DNA from: Entophlyctis helioformis
Taxonomy: Eukaryota > Chytridiomycota > Chytridiomycetes > Chytridiales > Chytriomycetaceae
Assembly: GCA_025526915.1 (NCBI GenBank)
Contig: JAHLKH010000030.1
Location: 62,001 to 126,000, forward strand
DNA: 64,000 bases
Direction: 5' to 3'
Each line of letters starts with the position of its first letter. Positions within the stretch are counted from its first letter, which is position 1. Below are positions 47,261-59,474 of this stretch, piece by piece. The notes beneath the pieces were generated by a model, which did not search any database, was not told where the DNA came from, and saw nothing but the letters and a program-made list of their open reading frames with translations. Position numbers and translations under genes: made by a program.

Positions 47261-49449
47261 ATGGAAGGGTCGTACAGCACCGTGGCGTGGGACACGTCCG
47301 CCAGCAACGGCAACGGCAACGCCAGCAATGCAGCGTCGTCATCGGTGCGTTGTTGTCGGTCTTGCACGCTGCCTGCCAGCGTTCTGTGTTCATGCGGTGG
47401 TTGAGCATGCGTGTCGGCCCGAGTGGCAGGCAGGCAGGCAGGCAGGCGGGCCAGACAGATGGGCGGGTGAATGCATGCCTGCCTGCCTGCTGTGTTGCTG
47501 CACTGCTGCTCGACTCTGCTATCTTGTACTGCAGGGGACGGCCCTTGCCTGAGCCACCTCCTTGCCAGCCAGACCTGCATGAGCACAGCTGCGTGCCCAC
47601 ACCCCTTGCCGCTTTGCCAACAACGCTGACCGCAAAGCATATCCGTCCCGTCGCAATGCAGGGCTTTGCCGGCCTCTCGTCTGGCATGAACGGCATGATC
47701 ATCTCTTCCGACCAAGGCCCGTCCGGAGCCGGCCCTTCGTCGTTGTCGTCGTCGTCTGGCGCCGCACACCCTCGCTCGTCAGCCGCATCTTTGCCTGTCG
47801 TCAACAGGCCATCCGTCATCGCCGTGTCCGTCACAGATGCCCAAAAGCACGGCGAAGGCTCAGCAGCCTTTGTGTCGTATCTGGTCCGCACAAAGACGTC
47901 GCTCTCGTCCTTCAAGACCGCAGAGGCTGCTGTGCGCAGACGCTTCCAGGACTTTGTGTCGCTCCACAAGCAGCTGGCCGACACGCATCCCGCCTGCATT
48001 CTTCCGCCGCTGCCCGACAAACATCGCATGGGTATGTTGTTGGCTCGTGTCCACCTCGTTGCACTCTTGCGTGCATCGCATGCTTGGCACACATCTGACA
48101 GGCTCGGCATGGCTCGCACACAAGTAGAGTACATTACGGGCGATCGCTTCGGCCCAGAGTTTATCGAGAAGCGGCGGCTGTCGCTGCAGGCCTACACAGA
48201 TCGCCTGGCGAGACATCCCGTCCACCAGTCAAGCGCCATCTTTCAGCGGTTCCTCGAGGCCGAGCAAATGGCAAGTTCTGACGACGATGCGCATACATGG
48301 GGTGCAGTAAGCGCGCGATGGGAGTGCCTAACACCATCCACACATCCGCCGCGTTTATAGTCAGCCTACGACAACCCCAAAAGAGAATCGCACGTGTTTG
48401 AGAGCCTTGGCGATGTATTTCTGAACGCCTTTGCCAAAGTGCGCAAGCCAGACGAGCGCTTCATGGAGATCAAGGAGACCGTGGACAAGTTTGAGCAGAA
48501 TCTGGTCAGCATCGAGAAGCTCCACAGCAAGATTCTCAAGGCTCAGACGGGTTGGTGCTTTCATGCCTACCGACTGTCGAATCTCCCGTGTCCGCTGACA
48601 CTTGCATCATTACAGATTTGGCAACAGACTTTGCAGAGTTTGGCAGTGCCATCACGTCGTTGGGCATGATGGAAACGCAAATCTCGCAGCCCTTAGCAGA
48701 CTTTGGAAACCGCTCTCCTGCCTACAGCCAAACACTTAAGGACAAGGTGCCCATCACATCCTTGCCAGCATGCATGTGGAGTCTCTGGAAGGTGCTGGCG
48801 GAATCACACAATGCGCGCTCACGCTTTTATGACGAGACAGGTCAACACGGAGGACATTGACTATGTGTCAATGCTTCGCGACTATTCGGCGTACTGCCAG
48901 GGCGTCAAGGATGTGCTCAAGGCACGTGACCAGAAGCAAGTTGACCACGAGGAGCTGACCAACTGGCTGCAAAGCCATCAGAGCGACCGCGATCGCACCA
49001 TGAGCACTGGAAAGAGCCCTGGCATCGCAGGGTTTTTCAAGGACAAGATCAACGACCTCAAGGGCGTCGACCCTGAAAAGGCACGCCAGATCCGCCTTGT
49101 CAAGCTGGATGCCAAGATTCAAGAGGTGCGGTCGTCTGGATGTTTGCGCACTTGGTTACTCTTCCATCAGGGGACTGACGCTAGGAACTAAACGTCGAAT
49201 GCGCAGCTGCAAGAGGCTGTCGCACAAAGTGGCGTCACGGCTGAGGCGTTTTCCAAGGAGGTCACCAAGGAGATTGACTACTTTCAACAGTTCAAGGTGC
49301 ACGACCTCAAGCAGTACCTGCGCCACTACATTGACGCGCAGATTGAGTTTCACGAAAAGGGCCTGGAGCACTGGTCTGACGTGATGCCCATTGCAGACTC
49401 GATCTCGCTGGACGCGCCATCCAAGAGCGCCACCATGGACGAGACATGA
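47261..49449 (+). CDS. SNX4: Sorting nexin SNX4/Atg24-type PX-BAR protein
   Basis: SNX4/Atg24 binds PI3P and shapes endosomal tubules for recycling and selective autophagy. Exons 47261-47344, 47569-48031, 48128-48306, 48361-48550, 48616-48746, 48841-49134 and 49207-49449 join to 1584 nt, 527 residues. A disordered Ser/Gly N-terminus is followed by a PX domain (about residues 107-235) with the RRRFQDF PI3P-binding block and a PPLPDKH loop. A BAR domain follows to the C-terminus, with the SNX4-like ESLGDVFLNAFAKVRKPDERF, KVDHEELTNWLQSHQ-type and QYLRHYIDAQIEFHEKGLEHW segments. The exon 1/2 junction is the least certain. High confidence in family. Confidence 0.9.
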
Positions 49450-49627
49450 TTGCCAATCCCGCACACGTCTGCGCATCTCCCATTTTCCACCCGCTCTCTC
49501 GTCTGCTGCACCCGCATCCCTTTTTCACAACACTCTTTCAATGAATCCATCTGTTCAACCCTTCGACCGTCGGTTGGCTTGTTTACAGATTTGGTGACCA
49601 ATGGCTTCGACAACCACAAGTGGGAAC

Positions 49628-49701
49628 GGTTTCATGGTGTAGTCGGTTATCACACCTGTTTAACACACAGGAGGTCTCCGGTTCGATCCCGGATGAAACC
49701 A
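49628..49701 (+). tRNA. tRNA-Val (anticodon AAC)
   Basis: A cloverleaf can be folded by eye. The acceptor stem pairs GGTTTCA with TGAAACC. The anticodon stem CCTGT/ACAGG encloses the loop TTAACAC with anticodon AAC. The T-arm carries GGTTCGATCCC. No intron is present. The gene lies about 180 bp downstream of SNX4. Confidence 0.93.
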
Positions 49702-49745
49702 TATGAGGGACCGGGGGTTGTGGTCAGCTGCATTTGGGGGGTTGC

Positions 49746-49827
49746 GGGCGGATGGCCGAGTGGTCTAAGGCGCCGTGTTCAGGTCGCGGTCTCGAAAGAG
49801 ACGTGGGTTCGAATCCCACTTCGCTCA
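49746..49827 (+). tRNA. tRNA-Leu (anticodon CAG)
   Basis: This is an 82-nt class II tRNA. The acceptor stem GGGCGGA pairs with TTCGCTC, with two G-T wobbles. The D-arm GGCCGAGTGG is typical of Leu tRNAs. The anticodon stem CCGTG/CGCGG encloses TTCAGGT with anticodon CAG. A long variable arm (TCTCGAAAGAGA) precedes a standard T-arm. It starts 44 bp after the tRNA-Val gene on the same strand. No intron. Confidence 0.93.
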
Positions 49828-50264
49828 ATACCCCAACTTGTAGCTGGCTGTAGCGCCTATCTCTCATTTTTTTACTGCCAAGCCGAGAGTCACGTGATCT
49901 GGGCAGATCGCTGGCTGTGTGTCTTTTGTCTTGCCGCTGCATCTGGTTTGCCGGGCTTGCCTGACGGTTCATGCTGCATCATGTGCGGCGAGGATCTGGG
50001 AGACACGCTGGAGATTGCGCATCGCATTGGCCATGCTTGCAATGCCATCGTCATGCAGGTACAGATCCCTGATCTCTGTGCCAGATCTGGAGTGTCAAAG
50101 GAAGACGGGCCGATATCCAAGCAGCCGACGCACTGGATCATTGCATCCCTCAATGGTGTGAAGGTACGGTGCATGTTTATTGGCGGCGAGCCAGTATTGA
50201 AGATGGACTCGCACCTGGCAAGAACATGACTGCCCAGAACCACTTTGGTCCACGAGGCTGCCGT
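49828..50264. other. Spacer after tRNA genes, with one short open frame
   Basis: The 437-bp spacer follows the tRNA pair. A plus-strand frame of 82 codons (49981-50229, starting MCGEDLGDTLEIAHRIGH) looks protein-like, but it overlaps an equally open minus-strand frame and matches no family I know. I do not call it as a gene. Confidence 0.35.
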
Positions 50265-51262
50265 TCAAGGCATCCAGGCCAGTGACCAACGTGGCAGCCC
50301 GCTATTGGGGATCACTACATCGCCACTATAGCCACCTTTGCTGACAATGCCGCGGCTTTCGATGGCCCCTGCACTGCTTGGCGGCTCGTGGGACGCTCCC
50401 TGATGGCCAAAAACGGCATCGACGCCTTGAAAAGGATGACCCCAACCCTCGACGCGAGCATGACTCTGGCCGTATCCATGGCCATAGTAACCGTGAGCAA
50501 CGTGTTGTGCATGATTGTGATGACCGCCGTCGTAATGAGCATAATGGCCTTGATAGTCTGCATGACTGTGATGACCGTCGTCGTAATGGGCAAGGTGATC
50601 CTGGTAGTCAGCGTGATCGTAGTTTGCGTAAGCCTGATCGGGATAGCCGTAGTCGTAATGGGCATGATGATCGTATTGGACATATTGATCTGCGTGACTG
50701 TGACGAACGCCGTCGTAATGGGCATGATGGTCCTGATAGTCTGCGTAGTGGTAGTTTGCGTAAGACTGATCGGGATGGTCGTCGTCTTGATGGCCGAGAG
50801 TGTCGTTTCCAGCTTGCAGATCCTGGCTGTCGCTTTGGCTGTAGTGGTTGTGATGATCCTGATGGTCTTGATGATCGTGATGTGCGTGGTGATCGTCAAC
50901 ATGGCCGTTAACATGGTCTTGATGGCCTTGATGTGCGTGATGTTTGTGGTGTGCATGGTGTGCATGGTGGTCGTTGTGTGCATGGTGTGCATGGTTGTTG
51001 TGGTGGTCACGATTGCCTTCGTCGCTGGACGATTCAGATGTCTCTGAGCTTTCCTGCACAGTCGACTAGTCAGCAAGAGAATGGGATAGAGGATCAAAGG
51101 CAACCTCACATCGTAAAATGGCGCTGTGACCACTGATGATATAACTGCAGGATACACCCTTGGTTTGGTCTTCCTCGGCTTCTTCTCGTGCGGTTTCTTG
51201 GCTGTCGAAGGACGGATATAAGGACTTGTACGGACGGTATACGTCTGGGAAGTACGAGGCAT
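50265..51262 (-). CDS. Unknown His/Tyr/Asp/Gly-rich repeat protein
   Basis: Exons 51110-51262 and 50265-51053 join in frame (942 nt, 313 residues) across a GTGAGG...TGCAG intron. The first exon encodes a basic MPRTSQTYTVRTSPYIRP start with a KKPHEKKPRKTKPR patch. The second opens with an acidic ESSETSESSSDEG stretch and passes into about 190 residues built almost only of His, Asp, Tyr, Ala, Gln, Asn and Gly. These include degenerate repeats around YANYDHADYQDHLAHYD and GGHHNHAQHV. The last 70 residues are of normal composition. No clear signal peptide is visible. Metal binding or a structural role is conceivable from the composition but is only inference. I recognise no family. Confidence 0.6.
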
Positions 51263-51861
51263 GTTCATTGGTAAGAGCAGTAGCCATAGGCAGACATAAG
51301 GATGGATAGGCACCTGGGAAGTACGAGGCACAACGGCTGGGGTTGGCAGAGTACTATCCAGTGCCAGCTTATATAGGCGCGTCACATGGAATAGAGGCGC
51401 GCCATTGGACAGCAATATGGCAAGGCAATGACCCATGAAACAGGGACACAGGGCGTCAGGGCCTGGGACCACGACGGGATGATCTGTCCGTGGATATCGT
51501 TACAACGGATCGAACGCGAGTTGGCATTCGCGGCAGCTTAAGGAGGCGTTTTGACCTGCCCATCTCGGCAGTTGAAGGCGGTGTTGACAACGGTGTCGAA
51601 GCGTAATGAAAGACACCGATGCTGCTGGAGCTGGCGCTGGTGCTGTAGCTGGCAACGGCCGTATCTGAGTGCTGCTGGTGCTGGTGCTGGTGCTGGTGCT
51701 GGTGCTGGAGCTGGAGCTGGAGCTGGTGCAAGATCCGGTTTGCAAACCCCTGAGGAACGATCGGAATTGGTCGGAGGAACCGACAGATGCCACCCTCCGC
51801 TCGTCCGCCCTTCCGCGAAAGGCGATCGACCAATCGTTGAGGAATGGTCCACCCCCCCCCC
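51263..51861. other. Spacer between the His-rich gene and duplication arm B
   Basis: About 600 bp of unique sequence hold two near copies of 'gaagtacgaggca' (51249 and 51318 regions), a GCTGGT/GCTGGA hexamer run and a C12 tract immediately at the arm B boundary. Long frames on both strands are repeat-driven. I call no gene. Confidence 0.45.
51668..51728. repeat. CTGGTG/CTGGAG hexamer repeat
   Basis: About ten tandem hexamers of CTGGTG grading into CTGGAG lie 130 bp before the C12 tract at arm B. Confidence 0.85.
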
Positions 51862-51864
51862 CCC
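51853..51864. repeat. C12 homopolymer at the arm B boundary
   Basis: Twelve consecutive C residues mark the point where similarity to arm A begins, apart from the last three. This is the longest mononucleotide run that I noticed in the window. Confidence 0.9.
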
Positions 51865-52236
51865 AACTCCAGCAGTCCTCACAGCAGATGCTCAACCGTC
51901 GTTCCAAAAACATCGTTCAACTCTCCTTGCACCATGGGAATGCTGGGATATGGTGGCGCCTTCTCAAACCATTTGGACAAACACTTGTGGCTGTTGTGCC
52001 GCAAAGGGCAGATCGGCAGATCCCAGCCTCGTCCGTCATGAATCGCGTGTCTTCCAAAGACTTTTCCTCCAGAGACTGAAGAATCACGGCGAGAACGCAT
52101 CGCAGAATGTTCTGGTCAATGAGAATGGGTCAGTGCCATCTCGGCCGGCAGCTGCCATTCCTGCAGCTGCTGCTGCTGCTGCCGACTGATTGGTCTGCCG
52201 CATCTTGCAGACTATGATCCTGTTCTGCAAACTGAG

Positions 52237-53441
52237 ATGCAGCACGGGACAGCCACGATGGATGCCGCAACGCAGACTTATGGCGAGGATGCTCTTGACG
52301 TTGACGTCCAGACGGCCATCCAATGGCAGTCGGTCATGTATTCATACGAGAACGAGATCGCCGTCCTCAAGTCACACAACGCGAACTTGCAATGCCAGGT
52401 GGCGGCGTTCCACAGCAAGGTCGAGCAGCTTGCCACTCGCGAACAGGACTTGCTGGCACACACGGCCGAATGCCACGCAGAGATGGCCAGACTCCAGCAA
52501 CAGGCGGCCAGCCATTCTCGAACAGCACGGCTCGCTCAGCAAAAGTGCGACGCGCTCCGCTCTGAACTGGCGCGTCTCACGGCCGAGTCGGCTGAGATGG
52601 ATGCCATGCTGATGTCATCCAACTGCGCGACGGAGGAGCAGCTCGTGCTCGTCCAGATGGAGAACCTGGCACTCAAGCAACAGATTGCCGGCCTGGCAGA
52701 GACTGGGCAGCGGCCAGCCATCACCACACAAACAACGCCGCCTGCCTCTCCCATCACTGCTGCTATCCATGCCACCGCCACCAATGCGGTTTCTCTGGGC
52801 GATCGCAGCGGTGCTGGTGCGGACGATAGACTCAATGTCGTCCCTCTCATGGCCGAGTCGCTCAGCGACAACTGCACGCACGATCAGACTCGTCCACCTG
52901 CCGTGGACAGCAAGGTGCTTGAGAACAACGGCCGCAATGCCGCTCACCGCAGTGCATACTCCAAGGAGACATCTGATGACACGCTCCTTGGCGCGGCATC
53001 GTCCCTTGCCATGGCTGCTGTTGACGCTGCAGTCGACATTGCACTTGCAAAGAGCTCGACCGAGCCGTGTGGCGAGCTTGTCAAGTCACACAAGCACACA
53101 AACAACGACTCTCGCACAACCGCCAAAGAGGCAGCCGTGCTGCTGCCGCTACCGCCCAAACGTCGTCGCGGTCTGCTCCACAAGGCAAAGAAGACCCTGC
53201 GCAAGATGGCTGCGTTCTTCAAGGTGCGTGATCGCCGCTGTGCTGATGAGTGTTGTGGCTGGATGCCGCTGTTGATCATCGCACTGACTGGACACGCCTT
53301 GGCCGCAACCAGTTTGCGAAGCCCCACAGCCCTCATGCCAAGCACGGCTCGGGCGACATTGATGCGCAGCTGGCTGACGGCACCAGCGAGCAACTCGAGC
53401 GAGACACGCGATTGACGGATCGGCCGACGTGCTTTGGATGA
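52237..53441 (+). CDS. Unknown coiled-coil protein (arm B copy)
   Basis: Exons 52237-53223 and 53313-53441 encode 371 residues with the same layout as the arm A copy: N-terminal coiled coil, variable linker, basic amphipathic helix at the splice junction and hydrophilic tail. About fifteen residues differ in exon 1. Eight of these cluster within about 30 residues of the linker (about 187-217), while the coiled coil is nearly unchanged. Both copies keep open frames and splice sites, so neither is an obvious pseudogene. Family unknown. Confidence 0.65.
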
Positions 53442-53619
53442 TGCATTATTGCTGCAATCGAATGAATGACATGATCAACATGGCGCTCGGTCACTCACAG
53501 ATGCCGGTCATCCGCCATTGTGCGAGACCAGTCGGTGGAGTCGACGAGTCTCGGCATGCAGCATTGCTGTAGATGCATTCCGCATTGTGGGCGAGGCCAT
53601 TGTCCACGCCAGTTGCGAG

Positions 53620-53627
53620 TATAAAAG
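53620..53627 (+). promoter_or_regulatory. TATA box of the 216-aa gene, arm B
   Basis: TATAAAAG lies 97 bp upstream of the ATG at 53724, in the same context as in arm A. Confidence 0.55.
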
Positions 53628-53723
53628 CACGCGAGATCTCGCCTCTTCTTGCCTCGCAAGTCTCTTCTTATCTGATCAAGACAAGCTTTTGAAAGCGTCC
53701 ACACAAGCAATCGCATATCCTCC

Positions 53724-54374
53724 ATGACTGCCACACTTGTTCCCACCGAGTCGCCGGCCTGCCGCCTGCACCGCATCCAGCTGCTCCTTGCCGGTCGCGA
53801 GTCGCCCTCTTCAGCGTGCATGGAGCACCTCGCCGACCCATACGTGTTGTCGTCACTGGCCGCCCTGCTTGCAGTCGCATCCAGCCAGACCGCAGCCGAG
53901 ATCGAGGCGCAGGTCACGCTGCTGGCAGCCTGCGGCCATGCCGACGCAGTGGCTGCAATCGTCAACAGATACTTTTCTCCATATCTTGCCCACGAGGCAG
54001 ACCCGCACTCGTCGCCTCTCTCACTCCTCCACGCCGACACGCGGGAGACTCTGTTCGAGTATCTCTGGTCCCTGCTGCCGATCGAGCTGCATCTTTTCGT
54101 CCTGCAGCTCGGCGACACTGCCCTCGCCTCGCTGTCGCCTGTTGGGCCGCCCGTCGAATGCAAGTCGAGCGGTGACGCAGATCAGACCGCGGACGACGCG
54201 TGGGGCGACTTTGTGCGCGAGACAGCGCGCCGAGACAAGCAACACCGTCTGCTGGTGCGGACGCAAGGCAAGCACCGCGCGGCCAGCAACCGCATCAGCA
54301 AGTCCTCCTATAAGGGGCTAAAGGTCGGCGCAAAGCGAGACGGCGAGGGCCGCAAGAGCAACTACTTCTTCTAG
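53724..54374 (+). CDS. Unknown 216-aa protein with basic C-terminus (arm B copy)
   Basis: The 216-residue product differs at seven positions from the arm A copy (for example Pro/Ser near residue 27 and two Asp replacements near 155-159). In this arm the frame upstream of the Met at 53724 does not stay open in the same way, which supports this start. The basic tail ending GRKSNYFF is unchanged. It lies 135 bp upstream of COX20 on the same strand, probably its original setting (inference). Function unknown. Confidence 0.75.
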   Translation: MTATLVPTESPACRLHRIQLLLAGRESPSSACMEHLADPYVLSSLAALLAVASSQTAAEIEAQVTLLAACGHADAVAAIVNRYFSPYLAHEADPHSSPLSLLHADTRETLFEYLWSLLPIELHLFVLQLGDTALASLSPVGPPVECKSSGDADQTADDAWGDFVRETARRDKQHRLLVRTQGKHRAASNRISKSSYKGLKVGAKRDGEGRKSNYFF

Positions 54375-54509
54375 ACCGACTGATTGTTGGCAGACTGTCG
54401 CCTGAATGAACAGCCTTGTTTGCCACACTTGCTTCTCCATCGGTCTGAACGATCCTGCGTGCACCGACTTGCTGCTGCTCGCGACTTTGGCCGACGCACC
54501 AGCAAGATC

Positions 54510-55264
54510 ATGTCGCAACAACAACCACAACCACGTCTGGACCAGCTGCTTCCCGACGACAGCGACAGCGACACCGGCGCTCCTGCTCTTCCGCCGCTCC
54601 TGGCTGGCTCGGCCTCCAAGCTCGACCCGTCCATGGTGCCGCAAGGCCCGCCCACACTCGCCGATGCTGCGTCTCGCATCTCGTGGTCCGACCTCTCGTG
54701 GGAAGGCATCAAGAAACTGCCGTGTGCGCCGCAAGCGCTGCTGACGGGCCTGATGGCCGGCTCGCTGCTCGGCGTCGTGCGCTTCTCAGTCACCCGTGAG
54801 TCTCTGGCTGTCTGCCTGTCTAGCTGTCTGCGTGGATGGCCGGTATGCACTGACAGACTGGCTGACTGACCGCTGGCAGGTCGGTTGCGGTCGGCTGCCA
54901 ATTGGGGCATGTTCGCCTTTGCTGGATCGTCGGCCGTGTCATGGTACAGCTCTCATTGCGACGCCGCTTTCATGCGTCTCGTGTGCACGCACTCAACATA
55001 CACATGCATGCGTACAGGGAGTTTTGCAGGTTCCAGCGCAAGGTCGTCGCACAGCAGCTCGACTTTATCACCAAAGAGCAAGAGGAGCGGTCACGAAAGG
55101 CCGCGTTGGCGGAGAAGCTCCAGCAGCTCAAGGAGCAGCAAAAGGCCGAGGAAGATGCAATGGCCGAGCAGGCGGAGAGGGAGCGGTTGGCACGATCCGC
55201 ATCATGGGTATCGTACGTGTGGCCAACGCTACGATCGGGCTCTTCAGGGCCCAACAACAGATAA
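54510..55264 (+). CDS. COX20: Cytochrome c oxidase assembly protein COX20
   Basis: COX20 is an inner-mitochondrial-membrane chaperone for Cox2 maturation. Exons 54510-54795, 54880-54943 and 55018-55264 join to 597 nt, 198 residues. Two hydrophobic segments (about residues 77-95 and 101-117) flank a short loop. The W-EFCRFQRK junction after the second segment matches the family's conserved Tyr/Glu-Cys-x-Arg/Lys block. A charged Glu/Lys/Gln coiled coil follows at about 130-180. The acidic Asp/Ser N-terminus of about 70 residues is longer than in yeast. The ATG straddles the end of duplication arm B. Good confidence. Confidence 0.83.
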
Positions 55265-55323
55265 ACGAGTGCTGCTTGACGCGATGGGTTCATTCAACTT
55301 CATGCCAGACACCTGGAGTGCAA

Positions 55324-57473
55324 CTACAATAGACCCTGGCGCTTGAGGTCTGTAAAGCGGTTGTCAGCATAGCATGGCGCGGCACATAAGGGAGGCGGCA
55401 AACGAGATGGCGCACGTACCCTCGTATGTCTTTTTGTTGTAGACGTTGCCATGATCGTCTTCGAATTCTTCGGCAGCATCGCCAACAACTGCGTCTTGCT
55501 TGGCAGCCATCTTGAGTTTCTCGGCCACTGCCCACCAAGCCGCACAATGGTCAGCAATAGCAATATGAAGGCGAAACCAGCAAGACCAGCGAGACGCTGC
55601 AGAGCCATGAGCCACTCACAGGCATACGCGTCGTTGATCAGAGTGATATCATGGAACTGCTTGGTGTTGGGAATGCCCAGGCACTTCATGCCGTGGGCGT
55701 GTCGAGACTCCTGGAAATGGCGGTCAAACTCTTTGCGGCCCTTGTACACGTACCCACCGCAAATCTCGCAAGGGTACTCGACTCCCAGACCGTGGAGCTT
55801 GTACAGCCAGTACGGAATCGGCTTGCCATCAAAGTCGAGCGGCAGCTTGAGCGGGTTGTACACCTTTTCGTCTTCATCTGCATCGTCATTGTCGGCATCT
55901 TCGGCAAGCTCGATAGGGTTGTCCATCTCGTCCTCCATCTGCTCAACGAGTTGCATCGAGTCAGTTCAGTCAAAGGCGTGTGCACGAGTGGGGCAAGCAG
56001 GATGAGTCAAGTCCTTACGCGCTCTTGGTCAGTCAGCGTCTGCTTGCGCTCGACGTGCGCCTTGGTATCCTCGCGCTCTCCAGCAAGCTTCTGCGCATAC
56101 CGTTTAACAAGTGCCTCGGCAAGTGCGACCGGCTTGTACTTGTCGCGTTGCTCAAGCTCTTTGCGCTTGACCATCTCAGCAACAGCATCGGGATCGCTCT
56201 CTGAGACGCCCTTGGACGCAAGCGCTTCGGCTGCCTTGCGGTGCTTCTTGCCTGTCTTGTGTGCATCAAACACGGTCTGCTTGGCAAACAGCTTGTCGCC
56301 TGTCGTTGGGAGTGTGGCATCAGCATCTGCGGTTGTGCGCATCTGGTGCAGTTCATGTGCATGCAGCAATCTTTCTCATACGTACAGGCAGCGCAGTAAA
56401 TGCCGCTCGATGCAGCCGCAGGTGCTGCCGACACAGCCGCGTCTCCAGTTGCGTTTTCACCACCGTCGCCGCCATCTGCAGCCCCAGTCTTGCGGCGTGC
56501 GTCGCTCTTGGAAGTGGGAACACGGTTCTCCCATCCGGGCACCTCGTTCGCCTCCCACAGCTCATCAAACGCAACAACCTCTGCCCGTCTAAACTCGATA
56601 AAGTTGAACAGCGGCTTGGCACGCTCGAAATACGACTCGAGGTATTTACGGAACGCTTCCAGATACGCGAGATAGTCGGGCGTCACCTTGGTGTCCGTTG
56701 GCACGTTTCCAAACTGGTCAAACTCGGCCAAGAACGCAAGATACGTCGTCTTCTTGACGCCCTTGAGATTGAGATAGCGGTTGAAGATGTCGTGGAGGTC
56801 CAGGTACTTGCCCATGGACTCTTCGCCGGTGAACAGCGACTCGACGTGAGCGAGATGGGCATCGACGTTTTTGAGCACCGTGTTCGCTTCAGTCGGGCGG
56901 ACAAGCTCGTTGCCGACGCGGTGGTGATGGTCGCGGATGCTGCGCAGACGGTCGTAGAAGGCAGCAAACGGATCGCCGGCAGGTGTGTCGGGCATGATGG
57001 CCTTGATCTCTCTCTGGCGCGAGCTGTTTCGAGGTGGTTGGCATCAGATCCAGCAGTGCAAGGGCAGGATGTGCAGTGGCAGACCTACCCATCGTCGTCT
57101 CTGTACAGATCCAGCAGGTACTGGCTCTTCTGGGCCATCTGGTCTGTTGTCCAAGGGCGGGTGAGCATGTGCAACGGCGTCGGCATGTGTGGCAGAAGGG
57201 CAGCATCGATGCGACGCAACGCACCAAGGAGGTCGCTGACGCTGTGCTCGACCATCAGGCGTTCCTTGTGCTGCGAGACGGCCATTGCGAGCGTGAGACA
57301 GAGCAGTGAGACAGGGCAGAGAGCAGCCAGCCATCCATCCAGCCAGCCATCCAGCCAGCCAGCCAGCCAAGACTCACAAGCTTGGGCTTCTCGAGCAGCT
57401 GCAGCACGGCAGCCTCTTCGAGACGCTCAATGTCTTCGTGCGTGCGCCGTGCGAGTTCTAGCAGCGAATCCAT
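55324..57473 (-). CDS. SF3A3: Splicing factor 3A subunit 3 (SF3a60/Prp9)
   Basis: SF3A3 is part of the U2 snRNP SF3a complex needed for branch-site recognition. Exons 57378-57473, 57089-57270, 56386-57011, 56019-56299, 55620-55944, 55420-55527 and 55324-55349 join to 1644 nt, 547 residues. Family features are the N-terminal [17 protein letters not shown] helix, the [16 protein letters not shown] block and a matrin-type zinc finger ([24 protein letters not shown]). The C-terminal [28 protein letters not shown] finger and the end [11 protein letters not shown] also match. One zinc cysteine codon is split T|GC by an intron. The last coding exon is 26 nt. Intron 1 holds CCAG/CCAT repeats (57320-57370). 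High confidence. Confidence 0.94.
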
Positions 57474-57636
57474 GTGGCCGAGTCTGGGCGGCTGTTGGCC
57501 AAGGCAGCAGTCAGCCGCAGTCAGCCAGCACAGCGCGCACAGCGCGCACACAGCGCACCTACTTGACGGGCGTTGGGCAGAGCCAGATCTCGCTGCTCAA
57601 CCAACCTGTTGCAGCAGATCAACGAGGCAGCCCAAC

Positions 57637-59390
<1,754 letters not shown>

Positions 59391-59474
59391 TCGCACTCTA
59401 CTCCTTTCTCATTCGCGTCTCGGTCGTACGTGACCCTCTCTTGAATAAAGCCGGCAGGCTGACCATTGCACTGT

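Larger units (their letters stand above)
51862..54511 (+). repeat. Inverted duplication, arm B (about 2.65 kb)
   Basis: This is the partner of arm A in opposite orientation. Similarity begins at CCCAACTCCAGCAG beside the C12 tract and ends at 54511, inside the COX20 start codon. Spacers and promoters are conserved as strongly as coding sequence, so the duplication is recent. Small indels account for the 22-bp length difference. Confidence 0.93.

Noticed and set aside
46389..48134. Minus-strand open frame of 581 codons spanning the uS2m-SNX4 junction
   Set aside because: It overlaps uS2m in another frame and SNX4 on the opposite strand, with no recognisable domain and a Cys/Arg-rich shadow composition.
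49981..50229. Possible 82-aa gene after the tRNAs
   Set aside because: It is short, with an overlapping opposite frame equally open, no homology that I can name and no promoter evidence.
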